Source of the DNA: DASRZM01 sp035686365
GTDB taxonomy: Bacteria > Pseudomonadota > Gammaproteobacteria > Xanthomonadales > Xanthomonadaceae
Direction: 5' to 3'
DNA: 38,092 bases
NCBI GenBank assembly: GCA_035686365.1
Contig: DASRZM010000108.1
Location: 1-38,092, forward strand
In this document: positions 32,758-38,092 of the stretch, one piece after another
Layout: each line of letters starts with the position of its first letter
How positions within the stretch are numbered: the first letter of the stretch is position 1
Made by a program: the position numbers and the translations under genes
The notes under the pieces: model-generated
Databases searched by the model: none
Told to the model about the DNA's origin: nothing
What the model saw: the letters and a program-made list of their open reading frames with translations, nothing else

Positions 32758-33360
32758 ATGCCCACCGATCCTCTGGCCGCCACCGAGTACCTCAAGAGCG
32801 TCCACCACCTGCGCGACCTGCCGCCCGATTGTGGCCGCGAGGTGGCGATCGCCGGCCGTTCCAATGCCGGCAAGTCCAGCGCGATCAACGCGATCTGCCG
32901 CCGGCGCTCCCTGGCCCGCACCAGCCGCACGCCCGGCCGCACGCAGCAGCTGGTGTATTTCCGGGTGGCCGAGGACCGGTACCTGGTCGACCTGCCCGGC
33001 TACGGCTATGCCAAGGTGCCCGAAGCGCTGCGCGCGCACTGGCGGGTGCTGATCGACCGCTATCTCCAGTCGCGGCAGGCGCTGGCCGGGCTGGTGCTGG
33101 TCATGGACGCACGCCATCCGCTGCGCGAGTTCGACCGCCACATGCTCGAGTACGCGCAGGCGCGGGCGCTGCCGTGCCTGGTGCTGCTGACCAAGGCCGA
33201 CAAGCTCGGCCACGGGCAGCAGCAGCAGGTGCTGCGCCAGGTCCGGGCCGAACTGGGGGAAGCCGCGGTCGTGCTCCCGTTCTCCGCGGTCAGCTCACTG
33301 GGCGTCGAGGCCGCGCGCACGCAGCTGTGGCAGCTGCTCGAGGGCACGGCCGCGCCCTGA
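32758..33360 (+). CDS. ysxC: Ribosome biogenesis GTP-binding protein YsxC/EngB
   Basis: 200 residues, GTPase needed for large-subunit assembly. All GTPase motifs are visible: G1 AGRSNAGKSS, G2 TPGRTQQLVYF, G3 DLPGYGYAKV, G4 LLTKADK and G5 FSAVSSLG. The ATG gives the standard N terminus, in which HLRDLPPD precedes the first motif. Divergent from cytochrome c4, as in many gammaproteobacteria. Confidence 0.96.
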   Translation: MPTDPLAATEYLKSVHHLRDLPPDCGREVAIAGRSNAGKSSAINAICRRRSLARTSRTPGRTQQLVYFRVAEDRYLVDLPGYGYAKVPEALRAHWRVLIDRYLQSRQALAGLVLVMDARHPLREFDRHMLEYAQARALPCLVLLTKADKLGHGQQQQVLRQVRAELGEAAVVLPFSAVSSLGVEAARTQLWQLLEGTAAP

Positions 33361-33393
33361 CCGGCGCGGAGTGCCGGCCGCGGCCCGCGCCGG
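33361..33393. other. Stem-loop directly after ysxC
   Basis: CCGGCGCGG and CCGCGCCGG form a perfect 9-bp stem with a 15-base loop beginning at the base after the ysxC stop. No T tract follows, so it is not a standard intrinsic terminator; it could protect the transcript's end. The rest of the gap to gshA shows nothing clear. Confidence 0.4.
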
Positions 33394-33493
33394 CGCCCCA
33401 TCGACCGCATGGATCACCTACCATGCCGGCCACGGGCTTGCCTTGCGCGGGCGCCGCCTCCAGATCGCGCACATCGCCGCCGCCGAGCCCATC

Positions 33494-34861
33494 GTGTCCA
33501 GCCCCAGCATCGTCAGCGACACCCCGATCACGGATTCGGCGCAGCTGGTTGAATACCTGGCGGCCGGCAGCAAGCCGGTGCAGGACTGGCGCATCGGCAC
33601 CGAACACGAGAAGTTCGCCTTCACCTGGGACGACCTGCGGCCACTGCCGTTCGACGGCGAGCGCGGGATCGAGGCGGTGCTCGCCGGGCTGGCGCAGTTT
33701 CCCTGGGAGCCGGTGCGCGAGCAGGGCCGGCTGATCGCGCTCACCCGGGCCGACGGCGCCTCGGTGACGCTGGAGCCGGCCGGCCAGCTCGAACTCTCCG
33801 GCGCGCCGCTGGAGAACCTGCACCAGACCTGCTGCGAGACCGCCCAGCACCTGAAGGAAGCCAAGGCCGTGGGCGAGTCGCTCGGCATCGGCTTCCTGGG
33901 CATGGGCTTCCAGCCCAAGTGGACGCGCCAGGACATGCCCTGGATGCCCAAGGGCCGCTACGGGATCATGCGCCGCTACATGCCCACGCGCGGCAATCTG
34001 GGCCTGGACATGATGACCCGCACCTGCACCGTGCAGGTGAATCTGGACTTTGCCGACGAGCCCGACATGGTGCGCAAGTTCCGTGTCGGGCTGGCGCTGC
34101 AGCCGGTGGCCACCGCGCTGTTCGCCGATTCGCCCTTCACCGAAGGCCGGCCCAACGGCTACCTGTCATACCGCTCGCAGGTGTGGTCGGACACCGACCC
34201 GGACCGCACCGGCCTGCTGGACTTCGTGTTCGAGGACGGCTTCGGGTTCGAGCGCTACGTCGACTACGTGCTCGACGTGCCGATGTATTTCGCCTACCGC
34301 GACGGCCGCTACCTGGATCTGGCGGGTCAAAGCTTCCGCGACTTCCTGGCCGGTCGCCTACCGGCGCTGCCGGGCGAGCGGCCGACCCTGCGCGACTGGT
34401 CCGACCACCTGACCACGGTGTTCCCCGAGGTTCGGCTCAAGCGCTTCCTGGAGATGCGCGGTGCCGACGGCGGCCCGTGGAACCGGGTGTGCGCGCTGCC
34501 CGCGCTGTGGGTCGGCCTGCTGTACGACCCCGACGCGCTGCAGGCCGCCTGCGACCTGGTCGCCGACTTCACGCTGGCCGAGATCCACGCGCTGCGCGAG
34601 GGTGTGCCGGCGCGTGCGCTGGGGCTGCCGTTCCGCGGCGGCATCGTGCGCGAGCTGGCTGCCGAGGTGCTCAGGATCGCCGCCCACGGACTGCAGCGCC
34701 GCGCCTGCGAGAACGGCAACGGCGCCGACGAGCGCATCTACCTGGAGCCGCTGCTGGAATTCGTCGAGGCCGGGCAGACGCCGGCCGAGCGCAAGCTCGA
34801 ACTGTTCCACGGCCGCTGGAACGGCAGCGTGGATCCGGTCTTCCGCGAGTTCGCGTACTAG
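33494..34861 (+). CDS. gshA: Glutamate-cysteine ligase, plant/GCS2 type
   Basis: 455 residues. It joins glutamate and cysteine in the first step of glutathione synthesis. The sequence is of the plant and alphaproteobacterial/xanthomonad type, unrelated in detail to Escherichia GshA: DWRIGTEHEKFAF, LTRADGASVTLEPAGQLELSG, MPKGRYGIMRRYMP and MTRTCTVQVNLDFADE. I chose the GTG that gives VSSPSIVSDTPITDSAQLV, matching the usual N terminus; a GTG at 33371 would add 41 unlikely residues. No good ribosome binding site is seen. The ThrE-like gene follows after 23 bases. Confidence 0.92.
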   Translation: MSSPSIVSDTPITDSAQLVEYLAAGSKPVQDWRIGTEHEKFAFTWDDLRPLPFDGERGIEAVLAGLAQFPWEPVREQGRLIALTRADGASVTLEPAGQLELSGAPLENLHQTCCETAQHLKEAKAVGESLGIGFLGMGFQPKWTRQDMPWMPKGRYGIMRRYMPTRGNLGLDMMTRTCTVQVNLDFADEPDMVRKFRVGLALQPVATALFADSPFTEGRPNGYLSYRSQVWSDTDPDRTGLLDFVFEDGFGFERYVDYVLDVPMYFAYRDGRYLDLAGQSFRDFLAGRLPALPGERPTLRDWSDHLTTVFPEVRLKRFLEMRGADGGPWNRVCALPALWVGLLYDPDALQAACDLVADFTLAEIHALREGVPARALGLPFRGGIVRELAAEVLRIAAHGLQRRACENGNGADERIYLEPLLEFVEAGQTPAERKLELFHGRWNGSVDPVFREFAY

Positions 34862-34884
34862 CCGGGCCGGGGAGTGTCGTCGCG

Positions 34885-36111
34885 ATGAGTCCGGAACTGG
34901 CCGAACGCATCCGTTTCGTCGTCGAGCTGGCGGGCAGGCTGCACACCTACGGCACCTCGGCGCAACGGCTCGAAGGCGCGATTGCCGCGGTCGCGTCGCG
35001 CTTGGGCCTGCAGTGCCAGATCTGGTCGAACCCGACCGGTTTCATCGTCTCCTTCGCCGACCCGGAAGCCATGGCCGGCACCGGCGAGATCACCCGGGTG
35101 GTGCGGTTGGAACCGGGTGAGGTCGACCTGTACAAGACCGCGGCCACCGACGCCATCGCCGAGCGCGTGCTGGCGGGGGAACTCGAGGTCTCGGACGGAT
35201 GGCACGAACTGCGCGCGCTGGATCGGCCGCAGCCGGGACTGTGGCGGGTGCTCAACGCCGCCAGCTTCGGACTGGCGGCGGCCTGCGTGGCCGGGTTGCT
35301 GCGCACGCGCTGGGCCGACATCGTCGCGGCCGCGGCGATCGGCACGCTGATCGGCATACTGTTCGCGCTGGGTGCGAAACGCCCGCGGCTGGCCGAGGCG
35401 CTGGACGCCGTCGCCGCGCTGCTGGCGGCCTTCCTGGCCACGGCGATCGCCGCGTTCATCGAGCCGCTGGCGCTCAAGTCGGTGGTGGTGGCCGCACTGA
35501 TCGTGCTGCTGCCCGGGCTCACGCTCACCGTCGCGGTCGGCGAGCTGTCCTCGCAGCACTGGGTGGCGGGGACGGCGCGCTTTGCCGGGGCGATGACGGT
35601 GCTGCTGAAGCTGGCCTTCGGGACCGTGGCCGCCACGCAGCTCGCGCACTGGCTCGGATGGGTACCGATGGAACCGGTCCCGGCGGCGCCGCCGGACTGG
35701 CTCGAATGGGCGGCGCTGGCGGTCGGCTCGCTGGCATTCGCCGTGCTTTTCCGTGCACAGCTGCGCGATTACCCGCTGGTGATGGCTTCGGCGTGGCTGG
35801 GCTACCTGACCTCGCGCTTCGCCAGCCTGGCGCTGGGCAACGAGGCGGGGGTGTTCCTGGCCGGCCTGGTGGTCAGCGCGGCCGCCAACATGTATGCGCG
35901 TGCGGCCAACCGACCCGGGGCGCTGGTGCGCGTGCCCGGCATCATCCTGCTGGTGCCTGGCAGCATCGGCTTCCGCAGCCTGTCGTTCGTGTTCGAGCGC
36001 GACGTCTTCCTGGGCCTGGATGCCGGCTTCACGCTGGTTTCGATCCTGGTGGCGCTGGTCGCCGGCAGCCTGTTCGGCAACGTGCTGGTCCCGCCGCGAC
36101 GCAGCCTGTGA
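34885..36111 (+). CDS. Threonine/serine exporter family (ThrE-like)
   Basis: 408 residues. A soluble N-terminal domain of about 115 residues with the family motif LHTYGTSAQRLEGAI precedes roughly ten membrane helices, matching the fused ThrE architecture (DUF1212 plus DUF3815 regions). The second half has YLTSRFASLALGNEAGVFLAGLVVSAAANMYARAANRPG and a short VPGIILLVPGSIGFRSL segment. It is a probable amino-acid exporter, substrate unproven. Linked to gshA, so export of amino acids related to glutathione metabolism is possible but speculative. Confidence 0.9.
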   Translation: MSPELAERIRFVVELAGRLHTYGTSAQRLEGAIAAVASRLGLQCQIWSNPTGFIVSFADPEAMAGTGEITRVVRLEPGEVDLYKTAATDAIAERVLAGELEVSDGWHELRALDRPQPGLWRVLNAASFGLAAACVAGLLRTRWADIVAAAAIGTLIGILFALGAKRPRLAEALDAVAALLAAFLATAIAAFIEPLALKSVVVAALIVLLPGLTLTVAVGELSSQHWVAGTARFAGAMTVLLKLAFGTVAATQLAHWLGWVPMEPVPAAPPDWLEWAALAVGSLAFAVLFRAQLRDYPLVMASAWLGYLTSRFASLALGNEAGVFLAGLVVSAAANMYARAANRPGALVRVPGIILLVPGSIGFRSLSFVFERDVFLGLDAGFTLVSILVALVAGSLFGNVLVPPRRSL

Positions 36112-36199
36112 CCCGGCACGGGCGCTCTGCCGGCTGGCCTGGGCGCCGCTTTTCTCGCATCATCGGCCGCCGATCGCTCCACAACCGGACCCCGTGCAC

Positions 36200-36568
36200 A
36201 TGGCAATCGACGTCAGCAACCTCAACCGCCGCGAACTCGAAGCGCTGATCGCCAAGGCCGAAAAGCAGAAGGACAGGCTCAGGCGCAAGGACAAGGACAA
36301 GGTCCGCAGGCAGCTCACCCGGCTGGCCACGGCCGAGGGCTACACCCTCCAGGAGCTGTTCGGCGGCAGCCTCGCGGGCAAGGCCGCAGGCAAGTCCGTC
36401 CGCAAGGCCAAGGCCCGGCGCCCGGGTCCGGGCAAGGGCACGAAGGTGCCGCCCAAGTACCGAAATCCGTCCGATCCGGCCCAGACCTGGAGCGGTCGCG
36501 GCACGCGTCCGCGCTGGTTCGCCCAGGCCTTGGAGCGCGGCGTGAGCGAGCCCGACCTGCGGATCTGA
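36200..36568 (+). CDS. H-NS family nucleoid-associated protein
   Basis: 122 residues. The N-terminal 50 are charged and helical (oligomerisation coiled coil, LNRRELEALIAKAEKQKDR), followed by a basic Ala/Gly/Lys linker and the DNA-binding motif KYRNPSDPAQTWSGRGTRPRW, the family consensus. It should bind curved or AT-rich DNA and silence transcription. A GTG six bases upstream (VHMAID) is an alternative start. Followed by about 200 bases that contain diverged repeat E. Confidence 0.92.
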   Translation: MAIDVSNLNRRELEALIAKAEKQKDRLRRKDKDKVRRQLTRLATAEGYTLQELFGGSLAGKAAGKSVRKAKARRPGPGKGTKVPPKYRNPSDPAQTWSGRGTRPRWFAQALERGVSEPDLRI

Positions 36569-36660
36569 GGGGCACCGGCCGCATCCTGGCGATTGCTGCC
36601 GGCGCGCGCCATCGCTAGGCTGACGCGGTCCCGCGCACGGTAACCTGCCCACACGTTCGC

Positions 36661-36753
36661 CGGTTCCGTGCCGGGCATGGCACGATCGCGGATCGGGCAC
36701 GCAGTGCCGGATCCGGCAAGTCCGGACCAGCCCCGGATGGACTTTTCCGGACC
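36661..36753 (+). repeat. Composite hairpin repeat, copy E (diverged)
   Basis: Modules resembling two, three and five of the 148-bp family appear in the same order: GTGCCGGGCATGGCAC; GATCGGGCAC/GTGCCGGATC with one mismatch; and GTCCGGACCAGCCCC to TTTTCCGGAC around GGAT. Sequence identity to copies B and D is low but the order and hairpin spacing are kept. It ends 23 bases before the next start codon. Confidence 0.55.
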
Positions 36754-36776
36754 TTTCCACGGCGGGAGACCCCGGC

Positions 36777-37607
36777 ATGGGCATCCTCGACGAGCTCGAA
36801 CGAGAAGCCGAGCAGCGCCGCCAGGCCGAGGCCGACGCCGAGGCCGGGCGCAGCGAGCGCGAGCGGATCTGGACCGAGCAGCTGGCGCCGCGCCTGGCCG
36901 AACTGGGCCGGTACCTCGAGCAGCTGGTCGCAACGCTGCGTTACCTGGAACGAAGGGCCACCGTCCGCTACGCGTTGCCCGGCTACGGTGAGGTGGTCGC
37001 CGAGGTCGAGCCGCAGTTTTCGCTGCGGGTGGCGCCCGGCAGCGGGCGCTTCGAAATCGAGCTCGAGTTCGCGGCCCAGGTGGTCAGCGAACAGTGCCCG
37101 CAGGTGCGCGTCACCGGTGTTACCCGCGTGACCACGCTGCAGAACGTGTTCCAGCAGCACCGGCTCTCGGGGCTGTCCGAGCCGCGCAGGAACGCCAACG
37201 GCGAGGTACTGGAGGCCTTGTTCGTGGCGCGCGGCCGCATCCCGATGCGCGTGCACGTGCTCGGCGAGCGCTCCGCCGACAGCGTGCGCATGCAGTTCAC
37301 GAACATGGAAGGCTTCGGCGAGAGCGGGCGCAGCTTCGGGCCCGGCCAGCTGACGCCGGAGCTGTTCGACGCGCTGGGGCGCTTCATCGCCCGCCAGGAC
37401 ACGGCGTTCACCCAGGAGCAGGTGTCCGATGAGGTCCGCGCCCGGCTCAAGGCACGCATCGACGGCGACCAGCTCAAGCGCGAATGGGAACGCAAGCTCT
37501 CGCGGCAGTTGCACGAGGACGAGGCGCGCGTGCTCGCCACCATGGCCCCGGGCGCCCGCGGCACCCTGCTGGGCCGGCTGCGGCTGGCTTTCCGACGTCG
37601 GCGCTGA
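36777..37607 (+). CDS. Unrecognised conserved-looking cytoplasmic protein
   Basis: 276 residues, no signal peptide and no membrane helices. I do not recognise the family. Residues 1-60 are charged and helical with heptad-like spacing (likely coiled coil); 60-175 look like beta strands (ATVRYALPGYGEVVAEVEPQFSLRV, RIPMRVHVLGE); 176-235 contain MEGFGESGRSFGPGQLTPELFDALGRFIARQ; the C terminus is an Arg-rich helix (LRLAFRRRR). GGGAG about eight bases upstream and a consistent coding bias support a real gene. Its leader is formed by repeat E, and long inverted repeats follow it. Confidence 0.75.
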   Translation: MGILDELEREAEQRRQAEADAEAGRSERERIWTEQLAPRLAELGRYLEQLVATLRYLERRATVRYALPGYGEVVAEVEPQFSLRVAPGSGRFEIELEFAAQVVSEQCPQVRVTGVTRVTTLQNVFQQHRLSGLSEPRRNANGEVLEALFVARGRIPMRVHVLGERSADSVRMQFTNMEGFGESGRSFGPGQLTPELFDALGRFIARQDTAFTQEQVSDEVRARLKARIDGDQLKREWERKLSRQLHEDEARVLATMAPGARGTLLGRLRLAFRRRR

Positions 37608-37626
37608 GCACCCCGCGCCGTAGGCC

Positions 37627-37738
37627 GTGCCGCGATCCGGGATCGCTTGCCGGGGGACGCCGTGAATCCGTCCATGGAGGCTCAGACGCGCCATCCATGG
37701 CGCGTATGCCCCCGGCAAGCGATCCCGGACCGCGGCAC
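37627..37738. repeat. Long-arm inverted repeat with internal palindrome
   Basis: Arms 37627-37656 and 37709-37738 are complementary at 29 of 30 positions and enclose 52 bases. The core contains ACGCGCCAT/ATGGCGCGT, the same palindrome as module two of the composite repeat. Layout (arm length, core length, small internal hairpin) parallels 8629-8739. Confidence 0.88.
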
Positions 37739-37774
37739 TCTCCTCGAGGCGGGTTGTGGTTCTATCGCTTCGTC

Positions 37775-37896
37775 GATCGCGGCCATGGGCCGCTCCCACG
37801 CCGCTCCGCCGGAGGTTCGTAGGAGCGGGCGTTGCCCGCGATCGGGATCCGGCGCCCTCGTGCGCTCCACTATTCGCGGGCAACGCCCGCTCCTAC
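37775..37896. repeat. GTAG-type REP cluster (three units)
   Basis: Three 25-base units: 37775-37799 (reverse, a variant ending GCTCCCAC), 37819-37843 (forward, GTAGGAGCGGGC) and 37872-37896 (reverse, ending CCGCTCCTAC). The last two are complementary at 23 of 25 positions with a 28-base spacer. Stem bases differ from the ctaB-side doublet (GGGC/GCCC against GGCC/GGCC) while the GTAGGAGCGG head is kept. Confidence 0.82.
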
Positions 37897-38057
37897 AGCG
37901 TGTGGCCGTCGCGGCGAGGCACATCGGAGCGGTGTGGGAGCATCCCACGCGAGCAGGATGCAGTAGCCGTCACGCAACCGAGCCGTGCGCCGCCGTGCCG
38001 GGATCGCGCGCAGGCGCATCCGCAGCGGCGGCGGGCGGACGATCAGGCCCCGCAGGG

Positions 38058-38084
38058 GGCGCGCACACGGATGTGCGCGCCTTT
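38058..38084 (+). terminator. Terminator-like hairpin near the window end
   Basis: Perfect 10-bp stem GGCGCGCACA/TGTGCGCGCC with a four-base loop followed by TTT. No gene ends nearby on the plus strand within the window (the last stop is 450 bases upstream), so its target is uncertain. Confidence 0.4.
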
Positions 38085-38092
38085 GCGCCGCG

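Larger units (their letters stand above)
37608..38092. other. Gene-free, repeat-filled end of window
   Basis: About 485 bases without a credible protein. It holds a long-arm hairpin, three REP units and a terminator-like hairpin, each listed separately. A further GGAGCGGTGTGGGAGC near 37930 resembles the spacer of the REP doublet at 8522-8593. No gene on either strand could be recognised up to the edge. Confidence 0.7.

Noticed and set aside
33361..33393. Intrinsic terminator after ysxC
   Set aside because: The stem is perfect but no T run follows, so it is listed only as a stem-loop.
36112..36199. Terminator between the ThrE-like and H-NS genes
   Set aside because: GGCGC/GCGCC before TTTTCTC gives only a 5-bp outer stem with a long loop, too weak to call.

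Overview
The window is about 38 kb of very GC-rich bacterial chromosome. Gene content and order point to a gammaproteobacterium of the Lysobacterales (Xanthomonadales). The signs are a Pseudomonas/Xanthomonas-like aa3 oxidase cluster, a plant-type (GCS2) glutamate-cysteine ligase, a cytochrome c4-dsbA-endonuclease block divergent from ysxC, an rpsU-yqeY-dnaG cluster divergent from tsaD, a large TonB-dependent receptor, and REP elements carrying a 5' GTAG. This placement is an inference from proteins and synteny; no rRNA is present.

Layout. (1) 517-8459: aa3-type cytochrome c oxidase and its assembly factors: coxB, coxA, a 35-residue membrane protein, ctaG, coxC, an opposite-strand DUF2909 gene, SURF1, a SCO/thioredoxin-like CX3C protein, heme A synthase and heme O synthase. 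Catalytic subunits, copper delivery and heme O to A conversion are encoded together. (2) 8825-13717, minus strand: rpsU, yqeY and dnaG, followed by an exported S9 peptidase; tsaD diverges at 13880. (3) 15091-18913: folate/pterin genes folB, folK and a PTR1-like pteridine reductase, with an MscS-type channel between folB and folK and an EcsC-family gene beside them. (4) 18952-26029: a MidA-like methyltransferase and a VanZ-like protein on the plus strand, then a minus-strand series slt, NDUFA9-like protein, cca and a diguanylate cyclase. (5) 26096-30059: a TauE/SafE permease and a TonB-dependent receptor with six cysteine pairs. (6) 30132-33360: endonuclease/exonuclease/phosphatase protein, DsbA (CIHC active site) and cytochrome c4 on the minus strand, with ysxC divergent. 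(7) 33494-37607: gshA, a ThrE-like exporter, an H-NS-type protein and an unrecognised 276-residue protein.

The genes are mostly housekeeping. The unusual material is in the gaps. At least four dispersed stem-loop repeat families are visible: a 148-bp element made of five consecutive hairpins (two full copies, one cut by the window edge, one truncated, one diverged); two long-arm hairpins (29-30 bp arms around a 52-53 nt core holding a small hairpin); GTAG-headed REP doublets; and a GTCGGCAC hairpin pair. Two copies of the 148-bp family begin exactly at the TAG stop of the gene before them, and one sits between rpsU and yqeY. No transposase, RAYT gene, CRISPR array, tRNA or rRNA was seen.
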